A DNA stretch of 64,000 nucleotides from Pedobacter cryoconitis. Its GTDB lineage: Bacteria; Bacteroidota; Bacteroidia; Sphingobacteriales; Sphingobacteriaceae. The position numbers and the translations under genes are program-made. This document shows, piece after piece, positions 26,974 to 35,940 of this stretch (its first letter is position 1; each line of letters opens with the position of its first letter). The stretch lies in NCBI RefSeq assembly GCF_014207135.1, contig NZ_JACHCC010000004.1, positions 1-64,000 of the forward strand, read 5' to 3'. The notes beneath the pieces were generated by a model. That model was given only the letters and a program-made list of their open reading frames with translations, searched no databases and had not been told where the DNA came from.

Positions 26974-28343
26974 AGGGTAAGGCTGTTGGGAATAGCATAA
27001 TACTTTAATTCAATCAGATCGTTCGGCATAGGTTTCGCATTCCAGGATTTATGGATAGCCAATGCTGCCCCAATTGCAGTAGCCTGTGCCACAGAGGCGG
27101 CAAAAACTGCTGTATCAGGAAACATTCTGGCCATCAGGTTCATATAAATTTCATTTTTACTGAAGCCTCCGTCTACGAAAATCCTCTTCACCTGCTGATC
27201 CGCCATCACTAATTTGGTAGAGGTGTGCTGCTGGACTGCAATATCAAGAATTAACTGGTGATATGCTATAGTATCTGACGAAAAATGAGAAAGATTACGT
27301 TTAATGAAATGAAGTTCCTCTCCATCGAGATATTTATACTCTTCTTTAATTAAGCTATCTGCAATAGCTGCATCGTACGGCATTGTTCTGTAACGGTTTA
27401 TCCCTTGCTTAAAATATCCGGCTATCCGTCTCAATTGCTGATCATGTTCATATCCCGCAAAAAGACGAGAGGATTTTACTGGTTTTCCCTGATATTGCAG
27501 ATAACAGAGACAGTTTTTTTCAAGTTCAGCGGTTGTTAAAGGAGTATGATTAAAGGGGTTCAGACTAATACACCAGGTACCTGTAGAGATCAGCACAAAA
27601 GGCTCATGAAAACTAAACAGATAAGGGATTAATGCCGCAGAACTATCGTGTAAACCGCTTCCAGCCTGAAATGACTTTCCTTCAAAAACAGTTGAAAAAA
27701 TTTGTCCGGCAGTCGTAATAGGGGGTAGTTTTTTTTCCAGGCCTTCTTCTTGTACCCAGTTATGATATTTATTTTGTCTAAAATCCCAAAGTTGTGTATG
27801 GCAACCTATACTGGTTAACTCTGAGCAGACAATTCCGGAAACCAGATAACTGAGATATTGGGGGAGATGTACTGCATACCTTATCTGCTGATAAAGTGCT
27901 GGTTTTTCTTTTTTGATCCTGTACAATTGCATCCCAGAGTTCAGACTTCCTGAAGCTGGTGAAGCTGTAGCCAAAGCAATTTCCTCTCTGGTGCCGTATT
28001 GCTGATAGAAATCCTGCTGAAGCTCTTCGGGATAGCTCTTCAGGTAATTATATAAAGGTGTTAGTGGGTTTCCGTGTTCATCGATATAAACCAGACTCGC
28101 TCCGTAAGCAGAGAAATTCACTGCTTTGACAGCAAACTCTTTGTGTCTGAACAGCTCGTGTAAGGTATCATAAATGGAAGCTTTCAGACTTTCGAGGTTT
28201 TCACAGGGATCTCCATCTTCATCTGTCATTTCTTTAAAACGGGCGGTCCGTTCAAAGACAATTTTATAGTGCTCATCAAATACAAAAACCTTTTTATTCG
28301 TTTTGCCGACATCGAATACAATAATAACGGGGATAGCTTCCAT
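26970..28343 (-). CDS. rhaB: FGGY-family deoxysugar kinase (rhamnulokinase-like)
   Basis: FGGY kinases phosphorylate ketoses. This 457-aa protein has the N-terminal ATPase motif (IVFDVGKTNKKVFVFDEH), the middle substrate region (NFSAYGASLVYIDEHG) and the C-terminal motif (KRIFVDGGFSKNEIYMNLMA). Position between the isomerase and lutA, and the whole gene set, point to L-rhamnulose (possibly L-fuculose) as substrate, giving the 1-phosphate cleaved by the aldolase. Its start overlaps the isomerase stop (TAATG) and its stop overlaps the lutA start (ATGA). The exact sugar is an inference from context; the family is certain. Confidence 0.88.
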   Translation of the reverse strand: MEAIPVIIVFDVGKTNKKVFVFDEHYKIVFERTARFKEMTDEDGDPCENLESLKASIYDTLHELFRHKEFAVKAVNFSAYGASLVYIDEHGNPLTPLYNYLKSYPEELQQDFYQQYGTREEIALATASPASGSLNSGMQLYRIKKEKPALYQQIRYAVHLPQYLSYLVSGIVCSELTSIGCHTQLWDFRQNKYHNWVQEEGLEKKLPPITTAGQIFSTVFEGKSFQAGSGLHDSSAALIPYLFSFHEPFVLISTGTWCISLNPFNHTPLTTAELEKNCLCYLQYQGKPVKSSRLFAGYEHDQQLRRIAGYFKQGINRYRTMPYDAAIADSLIKEEYKYLDGEELHFIKRNLSHFSSDTIAYHQLILDIAVQQHTSTKLVMADQQVKRIFVDGGFSKNEIYMNLMARMFPDTAVFAASVAQATAIGAALAIHKSWNAKPMPNDLIELKYYAIPNSLTL

Positions 28344-29611
28344 TATAATCCAATGGCTATGGTTTTCTCTCCTCTGTGGTTAATTAGCTTTTTTCTGACT
28401 TGTTGTTCACGGAAGAGCTGTAAAGGCAACGCAGCACCTCCGTTTCGCAAGCGGGCTTCGCGGACAATCGCTCTGACATCGGTCCGAAATGCGTGCTGCA
28501 GAATTTCCTGGCAGCGCACCACATCATTTTCCAGTTGTGCATTATTCAGTGCATTCCGATCAATTAACAAAGCTTGCGTATAGGCCAAAAGAATGGCTTC
28601 TACAGATTGTAACAGGTCTTCAAGCGGATCTTTGACATTATGTGAAGTATCGATCATCCAAGCCAGTCCCCGGGCATGATCGATTCCTTTAGCATCGAGC
28701 CCTTCTACCAGCTCATTAAAAATAAGGAATAACTGATAGGGTTTTATACTTCCTGCGGTTAAATCATCATCCCCGAATTTAGAATCGTTGAAATGAAAAC
28801 CTCCCAGCTTATCTTCCATCAGTAAAAGGGATACAATCTGCTCTATATTTGCATTCGGCAGATGGTGTCCTAAATCTACCAGGGTATAGGCTTTAGAGCC
28901 TAATTTATTCGCATATAATAAGGACTGCCCCCAGTCTCCTACTGTAGTCGAATAGAAATTAGGTTCAAAAGCCTTATATTCTATAAATACCTTCCAGTTT
29001 TCTGGTAATGCGGCATATATTTCTGTCAAACTTTCGAGCGTATTTTGAAAGGCCTTTCTGAAACTGAGTTGCCCTGGAAAACAGGAACCATCGGCCAGCC
29101 AGATGGTCAGTGCATCAGATCCCAATGCCACCCCTTGCGTTATCACCTCAATATTATGTACTATCGCCTGCTGGCGGACCGCTTTATCTACATGTTGTAA
29201 TGAACCATATTTATAACTGTACTGCTGTCCGGGCTGATCCTGAAAAGTATTTGAATTCATCGCATCAAAATGCAATCCATGATGCGTTGCAAGAGCTTTG
29301 AGCTGTGCGGTATCAGCTGTTTTATCCCAGGGAATATGCAGGGAAACGGCCCCGCTCGCCTGATTTAGCTGATGTAATAAGGCTATATCTTCTATTTTCT
29401 CTTCCAGGTTGCGGGGTTCACCTCCACCAGAAAAGCGGCCGAAACGTGTCCCTCCTGTACCTAATGCCCAGCTGGGAATAGCTAACTGAAATTTCATCAC
29501 CTGCAGGACTATTTCTTCTATATATTCATTTTCTGAAGAGATGAAATCAAACCGTTTTTGATGATCATGCTGTAATTTCTCATTATGAGCTGCTATAACG
29601 TGCTTTTCCAT
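28343..29611 (-). CDS. rhaI: L-rhamnose isomerase, RhaI type
   Basis: This TIM-barrel sugar isomerase (422 aa) is of the Pseudomonas stutzeri type, not the E. coli RhaA type. Hallmarks are WALGTGGTRFGRFSGGGEPR near the N-terminus and the metal-site residues spread over KVFIEYKAFEPNF, TLVDLGHH, GGFHFNDSKFGDDDLTAG and AWMIDTSHNVKDP. It converts L-rhamnose to L-rhamnulose; enzymes of this group are known to accept other aldoses too. The reading frame opens 48 bp earlier inside the preceding gene, and the start at 29611 (MEKHVIAAHNEK) fits the family. It follows rhaEW after 16 bp. Confidence 0.88.
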   Translation of the reverse strand: MEKHVIAAHNEKLQHDHQKRFDFISSENEYIEEIVLQVMKFQLAIPSWALGTGGTRFGRFSGGGEPRNLEEKIEDIALLHQLNQASGAVSLHIPWDKTADTAQLKALATHHGLHFDAMNSNTFQDQPGQQYSYKYGSLQHVDKAVRQQAIVHNIEVITQGVALGSDALTIWLADGSCFPGQLSFRKAFQNTLESLTEIYAALPENWKVFIEYKAFEPNFYSTTVGDWGQSLLYANKLGSKAYTLVDLGHHLPNANIEQIVSLLLMEDKLGGFHFNDSKFGDDDLTAGSIKPYQLFLIFNELVEGLDAKGIDHARGLAWMIDTSHNVKDPLEDLLQSVEAILLAYTQALLIDRNALNNAQLENDVVRCQEILQHAFRTDVRAIVREARLRNGGAALPLQLFREQQVRKKLINHRGEKTIAIGL

Positions 29612-29627
29612 TTTATGATTTTTTTGA

Positions 29628-31748
29628 TTACCGTACAAATGCCGGAGCAATCCCGCCATCTACATTTAATACATTTCCAGTTGATTTATTCAACAGCCCA
29701 CCTGTAAATGCCAGACAGGCATTCGCAATATCTTCGGGCAGAATAATTTCATCGAGTAAGGTGCGTCTGGCATAAAATGCGGGTAAATCTTCGACCCTGA
29801 TACCATAAGCTTTTGCCCTGCCGACTGCCCATTCTCCTTCCCAGATTTTACTTTCAGCAATCACAGCGTCTGGATTCACTACATTAACCCTGATTTTATC
29901 ATGACCTAATTCTGCTGCGTTTAGTCTGCTCAAATGAAGCTGTGCAGCCTTGGCAGAACCATAACCGGCATTGTTAGGACCGGAAACCAATGCATTTTTA
30001 CTGACTATATTCAGGATATCACCTCCCATATCCTGTTTACGCATTATATTTACACCAGCCTGGGTGACTTTGAACTGTCCTTTCACGAGTACATCATAAA
30101 GTAAATCCCAGTCGTGGTCTGTATGTTCTTCGATCGGTTTGGAAATAGATAACCCCGCGCAATTCACAATCAGATCCACGCCTCCAAAAGCCAGGGCAGC
30201 CTTCTGGAATGCATTTTGAATATCGTCTCCACTGGTTACATCAAGTTCGGCTGTGATGTAGGCATCTTTTCCAAAGGATTGACCAAATTCTCTGTCAGCA
30301 CTTATCAGCCGCTGGGCATCATTATCACTAACCACAACAACAGCTCCTTCTTCGGCAAACTTTCTGGCTATGGCTTTTCCTATCCCCCCTGCACTTCCTG
30401 TAATCAGGGCAATTCTACCTGAAAGGGCCTTGGGTTTGGGCATTCTTTGTAGTTTAGCTTCTTCAAGTAACCAGTATTCAATATCAAATGCTTCCTGAGC
30501 TGGCAAAGCGGTATATTCAGAAATCGCCTCTGCCCCTTTAATGACATTAATTGCATTGATATAAAATTCTGCTGCGACTCTTGCAGTCTGTTTATCCTTT
30601 GAGAAGGAGAATAAACCTATTCCGGGGTATAAAATAATTACAGGGTTGGTATCACGGATAACCGGACTGTCCTTCTTTTTATGTTGCCTATAATAATCGG
30701 CGTATTTTGCTCTGTAAGCTGCAAAAGCTGGCATTAATCTTTCTTTGAGCCACCCGGGACCGGAAAGATCTTCTTCCGGACTCAGGTCTAAAACCAGTGG
30801 GGAGATTTTGGTCCTTAAGAAATGGTCGGGGCAGCTTGTTCCAAGGGGAGCCAGTCTTTCCAGATCATTTGAGTTGATAAATTCAAGTACCGGGGACGCA
30901 TCGGTAAAGTGTCCGATCATCTGTTTTTCTGTGGAACAAAGCCCGCGCAGTACAGGCGCCAGTAAAGCAGCTTGTTTCTCTCTCCGGGTCTTTTCCGGGC
31001 TTTTTATTTTTTCTCCGCCAAATATAGGTGACTTCTTCCCATAGTGTTCCTCCAGATAAACCGCACAGGTTTCTACCACTTCAAGTGTATTCAAATAGCT
31101 TTCATAAGCGGTATCGCCCCAGGTAAATAACCCATGGGAACCAAGCATAATTCCCCGGATTCCAGGGTTTTCATCGAGACATTGTCTGAGCTTTAGCCCG
31201 AGATCGAATCCCGGGCGCTGCCAGTCTACCCAGCCAATAGTTCCTTTAAAGAGGTCTTTTGTGATTTGTTTTCCATCCTTTGCCGCGGCAATCGCAATGG
31301 CTGCATCGGGATGTAGATGATCGATATGTTTAAAGGGCAGAAAGCTATGTAAAGGGGTATCTATAGATGGCGCCTTTGACCGGAGATCATAAATACAGTG
31401 GTTGAACAACTCAACCATCTCGTCTTCGCGATCAACTCCCTGATAAATATTTTCCAGGTTTCTCAGCCGGTCGAGGTATAAGGCGGAAAGCCCATCGCGC
31501 TTTAGTGTTCCAATATCTCCCCCGGAACCTTTGATCCACATGACTTCAACGGTTTTACCGGTAAGGGGATCAACAGCCTCCGTCTTACAGGAAGTATTCC
31601 CTCCTCCGTAATTAGTCAAGCGCAAATCTGCACCCATTAAATTTGACCGGTATAATAAAAGTGCAACGTCGTCTCCATCCAGACTGGCAGCTTCGGCTTC
31701 ATCCCACAGATAGTTCACATATTTAAATCTTGCTTTTTCTACAGACAT
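29628..31748 (-). CDS. rhaEW: Bifunctional rhamnulose-1-P aldolase / lactaldehyde dehydrogenase (RhaEW type)
   Basis: A fusion enzyme of 706 aa. The N-terminal half is a class II aldolase/adducin domain (LRLTNYGGGNTSCK; IKGSGGDIGTLKRDG; DTPLHSFLPFKHIDHLHPDA) with the zinc-binding His residues. The C-terminal part (from about residue 430) is a short-chain dehydrogenase with the Rossmann motif TGSAGGIGKAIARKF, Ser in NIVSKNALVSGP and the YxxxK pair in GYGSAKAAQ. RhaEW-type fusions cleave L-rhamnulose-1-phosphate to DHAP plus L-lactaldehyde and oxidise the latter to L-lactate. That product then matches the LutABC genes downstream. The 31748 start (MSVEKARFKYV) is chosen; the longer frame overlaps rhaT. 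Confidence 0.9.
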   Translation of the reverse strand: MSVEKARFKYVNYLWDEAEAASLDGDDVALLLYRSNLMGADLRLTNYGGGNTSCKTEAVDPLTGKTVEVMWIKGSGGDIGTLKRDGLSALYLDRLRNLENIYQGVDREDEMVELFNHCIYDLRSKAPSIDTPLHSFLPFKHIDHLHPDAAIAIAAAKDGKQITKDLFKGTIGWVDWQRPGFDLGLKLRQCLDENPGIRGIMLGSHGLFTWGDTAYESYLNTLEVVETCAVYLEEHYGKKSPIFGGEKIKSPEKTRREKQAALLAPVLRGLCSTEKQMIGHFTDASPVLEFINSNDLERLAPLGTSCPDHFLRTKISPLVLDLSPEEDLSGPGWLKERLMPAFAAYRAKYADYYRQHKKKDSPVIRDTNPVIILYPGIGLFSFSKDKQTARVAAEFYINAINVIKGAEAISEYTALPAQEAFDIEYWLLEEAKLQRMPKPKALSGRIALITGSAGGIGKAIARKFAEEGAVVVVSDNDAQRLISADREFGQSFGKDAYITAELDVTSGDDIQNAFQKAALAFGGVDLIVNCAGLSISKPIEEHTDHDWDLLYDVLVKGQFKVTQAGVNIMRKQDMGGDILNIVSKNALVSGPNNAGYGSAKAAQLHLSRLNAAELGHDKIRVNVVNPDAVIAESKIWEGEWAVGRAKAYGIRVEDLPAFYARRTLLDEIILPEDIANACLAFTGGLLNKSTGNVLNVDGGIAPAFVR

Positions 31749-31764
31749 CTGATTTAAGATTTGA

Positions 31765-32853
31765 TTATTTAATTGAGTTCCCATAGCCAATAACAATTAT
31801 GGAGAGCATAATGAGTGTAATTCCTGTTAAAACCATCGAAAAAGTTTTCCGGCTTGCAGCTTTCCATTCTTTCAATACGATTCCCCATACATTCGCAACC
31901 AGAATGATGAAAGCCATATGTAAAATCCAGGAACTGGCCCCGTTTCCGAGTTTGCTCTCGCCCATTCCGTAGAAAAAGAACTGGAGGAACCAGGTTGTAC
32001 CCGCCAATGCACAAAAAATATAGTTTGCCAGCAATGGTGTTTTTTTATCGCTATAATCTTTAAATGTTTTATTCCGGCTGTTCAATATCAGACACCAGAA
32101 GAGATTAGTGGTTAATCCTCCCCATAACAAAACGACATAGGTGACATTATTCTGGTAGAGGAACTCTCCCTGTCCGGGATGTAATGTTTTCCAGAGTTGG
32201 TTGGCTTCATATGCCATATCTTTCCCCGCATCTATCCCAAAAGCAAAACAGGCACTCAGAATTCCTGAAATGATCGCAACCAGCAATCCACGGCCAATCT
32301 TAAATTCTTTTTTTAATTGAATACTGTCCTGATCGTTCAGCTGCACCGCCAGATCCCTCTCTCTTCGTCTGCCAGCCTGACCACACAAAATAATTCCGAG
32401 AATACAAATGACCAGGCCGGCCAGCACCCATTGCCCCCAGGGCATACTGATCAGCTGGGTAAACTGGTCTTTACCGGCCTTTGGATAGATATCGTAATAA
32501 ACAGCAGGAACCAATGCCCCGAATACGGCACAGAGGCCCAGTATAATTGAGCTGCCCAGAGAAATACCCAGGTATCTCACGCCCAGGCCATAGGTCAGAC
32601 CGCCTATGCCCCAAAGTACACCGAAAGAATAAGTCGGCCAGAGTATAGCCCCATGGGTATGCTGAATAATTTCTCCGAAACCAGGAATAGTCAGCCAGGC
32701 AGCAAGGGGTGGAACAATCAACCAGGAGAAAAGGCCACCGGTAATCCAGTAGCTTTCCCAGGCCCAGCCCCTGACCTTTTTATAGGGTATATAGAAACTG
32801 CCTGACGCAAAACCGCCGATAAAATGGAATATAACACCGAGAATAACTTGCAT
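31765..32853 (-). CDS. rhaT: L-rhamnose/H+ symporter RhaT
   Basis: The 362-aa inner-membrane protein has about ten hydrophobic segments and aligns in character with RhaT: MQVILGVIFHFIGGFASGSF at the N-terminus, the WESYWITGGLFSWLIVPP region and the FAFGIDAGKDMAYEAN loop. It imports L-rhamnose with a proton. It is the first gene of the rhaT-rhaEW-rhaI-rhaB-lutABC string, and a near-perfect 15-bp palindrome (32910-32924) lies 57 bp upstream of its start. No regulator is encoded next to it. Confidence 0.93.
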   Translation of the reverse strand: MQVILGVIFHFIGGFASGSFYIPYKKVRGWAWESYWITGGLFSWLIVPPLAAWLTIPGFGEIIQHTHGAILWPTYSFGVLWGIGGLTYGLGVRYLGISLGSSIILGLCAVFGALVPAVYYDIYPKAGKDQFTQLISMPWGQWVLAGLVICILGIILCGQAGRRRERDLAVQLNDQDSIQLKKEFKIGRGLLVAIISGILSACFAFGIDAGKDMAYEANQLWKTLHPGQGEFLYQNNVTYVVLLWGGLTTNLFWCLILNSRNKTFKDYSDKKTPLLANYIFCALAGTTWFLQFFFYGMGESKLGNGASSWILHMAFIILVANVWGIVLKEWKAASRKTFSMVLTGITLIMLSIIVIGYGNSIK

Positions 32854-32909
32854 AATTGGTATAATATCTGGTTAGAATATAAACAATTATAAAACTTACT
32901 ATCGGGTTA

Positions 32910-32924
32910 ACTGTACCGTACTGT
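32910..32924. promoter_or_regulatory. Candidate operator upstream of rhaT
   Basis: ACTGTACCGTACTGT is a 15-bp palindrome with a single mismatched pair. It lies between the fucosidase stop and the rhaT start. Its size and symmetry suit a GntR- or LacI-type repressor. The protein that binds it is not in this window. Confidence 0.5.
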
Positions 32925-32949
32925 CTTGGTTCACAGACAGCAAATCAAT

Positions 32950-34266
32950 TTATTGCATTTCGAGATCAACGATAGTATCAATGGCATCCTGATTAACTTT
33001 ATCGAGGTAGAGAATTAAACCCTCTGGTTTTTGTTTAAAGGCAATCTTCTGCCTGTCACTAAATAAAGACGCGGAAACGACTTTATCTTTTAGCTTGGGA
33101 ACCAATATAGAGGCCGCATTTTCGCCCTTTAAGATATGCACGTAAATATGTTTATCCATTCTGGTTGCAGTTCCCCATTTCTGAACAGGAATCACGTTTC
33201 CTCTTGTTCCATAGATAGTTTCTCCGTTTTTCTTCATCCAGGCTCCGATATGATTCAGCGTATCTGTAAACTCGGGCTGAATCTCCCCATTAGGCATAGG
33301 GCCGATATTGAGTAAGAAATTGGCATTACCCCCTGCTGCACTAACCATATAATGGATGAGTTGAGGTACGGACTTGTAATTGGTATCCGTCAGATTGAAA
33401 CCCCATGAATTGTTCATGGTTTCGCAGGTTTCCATCGGCAATGCCGAAGCTGCTGCACCTCCGAAACCAGTGGTATTCCCACCTGGAAGATCTTTTTCAA
33501 ACATCTGGAAGTCTTCTCCGGCCAGCGGAACGTCATGATGATTATTACCCACTAAACACTGAGGCTGCAACTGATGGATTAAACCATAGATCTCGGCAGT
33601 ATGCCAGTCCACCTCTGACTTCATTCCGGTTTTTTTAACCTGATCCCAATATCCATCAAACCATATCCCGTCTATTTTCCCATAATTGGTCAGTAATTCG
33701 GTCAGTTGGTTTTTCATAAACTGTATGTAGTCATCCCAGTTGCCATGTATCTTCCGCCCCGTTCCCTGACCGGTTCTGCCTGTCCAGTAAGAATAATCTT
33801 CTCTTCGCCAATCCAGCAAGGAATAATATAAGACTAATTTGATCCCCTGTTTATGACATTCATCAGCCATGAGCTTCACAATATCTTTTTTATAGGGGGT
33901 ATGCATGATATTAAAATCGGAATATTTGGTATCCCACAGACTAAAGCCATCGTGATGACGGGTGATTAAAGTAATATACTTCATCCCGGCATTTTTTGCG
34001 GCGCTCACATATTTCTCAGCATCAAAATCTATCGGATTAAAAAACTTCTCCAGACGGGTATAATTCTGAACAGTAATATTCCTGTCGTTCATCACCCATT
34101 CTCCCGAACCGGGAATACTGAAAGGCCCCCAATGGATAAACATCCCGAATTTCATATCCTGAAATGCTTTCCGGTTAGCGAGGTTTTCTGAGGTGGGTGT
34201 ATAAGTTTGTGCTTTGGTAAACAGGAATACGGCTAGAAAGGCCAGAAGAAGGAACAGTCTTTTCAT
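32950..34266 (-). CDS. GH29 alpha-L-fucosidase, secreted
   Basis: Glycoside hydrolase family 29 removes terminal alpha-L-fucose. The 438-aa precursor has a signal peptide (about 19 residues, ending FTKAQ) and the catalytic domain: FGMFIHWGPFSIPGSGEWVM, ITLITRHHDGFSLWDTKYSDF and YGKIDGIWFDGYWD, in which the Asp (about residue 200) is the expected nucleophile. A short C-terminal beta domain closes it. Length is near the lower end for GH29, with no extra binding modules. It is in the same direction as the rhamnose genes, 96 bp upstream of rhaT, so the sugar released may be taken up by that pathway. Fucose and rhamnose are different sugars, so this link is not settled. Confidence 0.9.
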   Translation of the reverse strand: MKRLFLLLAFLAVFLFTKAQTYTPTSENLANRKAFQDMKFGMFIHWGPFSIPGSGEWVMNDRNITVQNYTRLEKFFNPIDFDAEKYVSAAKNAGMKYITLITRHHDGFSLWDTKYSDFNIMHTPYKKDIVKLMADECHKQGIKLVLYYSLLDWRREDYSYWTGRTGQGTGRKIHGNWDDYIQFMKNQLTELLTNYGKIDGIWFDGYWDQVKKTGMKSEVDWHTAEIYGLIHQLQPQCLVGNNHHDVPLAGEDFQMFEKDLPGGNTTGFGGAAASALPMETCETMNNSWGFNLTDTNYKSVPQLIHYMVSAAGGNANFLLNIGPMPNGEIQPEFTDTLNHIGAWMKKNGETIYGTRGNVIPVQKWGTATRMDKHIYVHILKGENAASILVPKLKDKVVSASLFSDRQKIAFKQKPEGLILYLDKVNQDAIDTIVDLEMQ

Positions 34267-34325
34267 AAAAAATCTATTTGGTTAGCATGGTAATGGATTG
34301 CCATTCAATAGATAATATTACGAAT

Positions 34326-34907
34326 TTATTCTCCTTCCGCCAGACTTTTTTCTATCCTCGAGTCGGGAATAAACCAGATAATGGCAACCAGTACATACAA
34401 ACTGAAGCTTATCCAGGAATTAACCATAGACAAACTGATCGCAATGAGATAAAGTCCGACAGATATTTTGCCTTTGGTTCCTCTGCCTATAGCCCTACTC
34501 AGATTCGAATTCTTCCCATCGTTTTTAATGAGCAGATGGGATAAGATGGAATAGGCAAATGCACACATCACCATAACGACACCATAAAGTGCCATAGGCC
34601 AGGAACTGAAATGGTTCTCTCCCATCCAGGCTGTAACAAAAGGGATCAGGGACAACCAGAATAACAGGTGCAGGTTAGCCCACAAAATACCCCCGTTTAT
34701 GGTTTTTACTGCCTGGAGCATATGGTGATGATTATTCCAGTAGATACCTACGTAAACAAAACTGATCACGTAACTGATAAACACCGGGATCATCGGAATT
34801 AATGCCTTGGGACCATCGCCATGGGGAACTTTTAATTCCAGTACCATAATGGTAATAATAATGGCAATCACACCATCACTAAATGCTTCTAATCGTCCTT
34901 TATGCAT
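34326..34907 (-). CDS. TMEM175-family (DUF1211) potassium channel-like protein
   Basis: This 193-aa inner-membrane protein carries the family signature RLEAFSDGVIAIIITIMVLELK in the first helix (RxxxFSDGVxAI), then five more hydrophobic segments. Bacterial TMEM175 proteins form tetrameric potassium-leak channels from one six-helix unit; human TMEM175 has two units. The whole protein matches the short bacterial form. It ends 13 bases before the start codon of the quinone oxidoreductase is read (34921), in the same direction, and may be co-transcribed with it. A physiological link between them is not evident. Confidence 0.88.
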   Translation of the reverse strand: MHKGRLEAFSDGVIAIIITIMVLELKVPHGDGPKALIPMIPVFISYVISFVYVGIYWNNHHHMLQAVKTINGGILWANLHLLFWLSLIPFVTAWMGENHFSSWPMALYGVVMVMCAFAYSILSHLLIKNDGKNSNLSRAIGRGTKGKISVGLYLIAISLSMVNSWISFSLYVLVAIIWFIPDSRIEKSLAEGE

Positions 34908-34920
34908 GTCTATTAAATAT

Positions 34921-35880
34921 TTATGGGATTAAAATTATTTTTCCGGTGCTTTTTCTGCTCTCCAGGAAATCATGGGCTTCTTTACCCTCAGATAATTTAA
35001 AAGATGTGGGCGCAGCTAAAGAAATCTTTTTGGTTCTGATCCAGTCAAATAGCTGACCCGATCTTTGAATACGCTCTTCTGCTGAAGTCAGGTAACTCCA
35101 TAAATCTCCGCCGGTAAGTGTTTTAGAGCCATCCATGAGCATTCTGGGATCGACAAAAGCAGGGTCTCCACCGCTCATCCCAAAAAACACGACCTGACCA
35201 CAGTCTTTAGTTACATTGAAACTATCTGACAAGGTACTGCCAACACTATCATAAACGACATCAACTCCACCAGCCGCCGCGCGCAGAACCTGTCTTTTCC
35301 AGTCATCACCGTATAAATAGACTTCGTCAGCCCCATTCTGACGGGCAATTGCTGCTTTTTCTTCTGAAGAAGTTAATCCGATAACTTTAGCACCAAAGAT
35401 CCTGGTGATCTGGGTCAGTAACTGACCTACCCCTCCCGCAACCGCATGGATCAGGACCTGCTCTCCAGCCTTGATCTGATGGCTGTCTGTAGCCAGATAG
35501 TGTGCTGTCAGCCCCTGCAATAAAACTGAAGCGGCGGTCTCAAAACTAATATCATCTGGCAATGGAAGGGCATGGGTGACGGGTAAGGCAACATATTCTG
35601 CATTGGCAAAAGGCACATCGGCAAAAGCCACTCTGTCTCCTTTCTTAAATCCGGGATGCTGGTTGGCATCAGCAACGATCCCTGCGCCTTCGTAACCTGC
35701 AATGTAGGGAGGCTCTCCGGTCAGGTGGTAATTTCCTTTTCTCCGATAGATATCGGCGAAATTCAGCCCTATGGCCTTCATTTCAACTAATATTTCGCCT
35801 TCTTTTAAGACCGGGGCTGGTACTTCAATATATTCCAGGACTTCGGAACCGCCGAAGCTGGAGAAAGTTAATGCTTTCAT
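34921..35880 (-). CDS. Zinc-independent MDR quinone oxidoreductase
   Basis: The 319-aa protein belongs to the medium-chain dehydrogenase/reductase superfamily. It has the N-terminal GroES-like domain (LNFADIYRRKGNYHLTGEPP; GYEGAGIV) and the NADPH-binding Rossmann part (VLIHAVAGGVGQLLTQITRI). It lacks the zinc-binding cysteine set, as expected of QOR (zeta-crystallin-like) enzymes, which reduce quinones and related electrophiles with NADPH. It lies 60 bp downstream of the MBL hydrolase in the same direction, next to a divergent HxlR regulator. That is the arrangement of known QorR/YodB-controlled quinone stress genes. Confidence 0.9.
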   Translation of the reverse strand: MKALTFSSFGGSEVLEYIEVPAPVLKEGEILVEMKAIGLNFADIYRRKGNYHLTGEPPYIAGYEGAGIVADANQHPGFKKGDRVAFADVPFANAEYVALPVTHALPLPDDISFETAASVLLQGLTAHYLATDSHQIKAGEQVLIHAVAGGVGQLLTQITRIFGAKVIGLTSSEEKAAIARQNGADEVYLYGDDWKRQVLRAAAGGVDVVYDSVGSTLSDSFNVTKDCGQVVFFGMSGGDPAFVDPRMLMDGSKTLTGGDLWSYLTSAEERIQRSGQLFDWIRTKKISLAAPTSFKLSEGKEAHDFLESRKSTGKIILIP

Positions 35881-35940
35881 ATTTTCTGATAATTCTAAAC
35901 CAATGCTATAATCGCTAATGTATAAAAATCATTCAGATAC

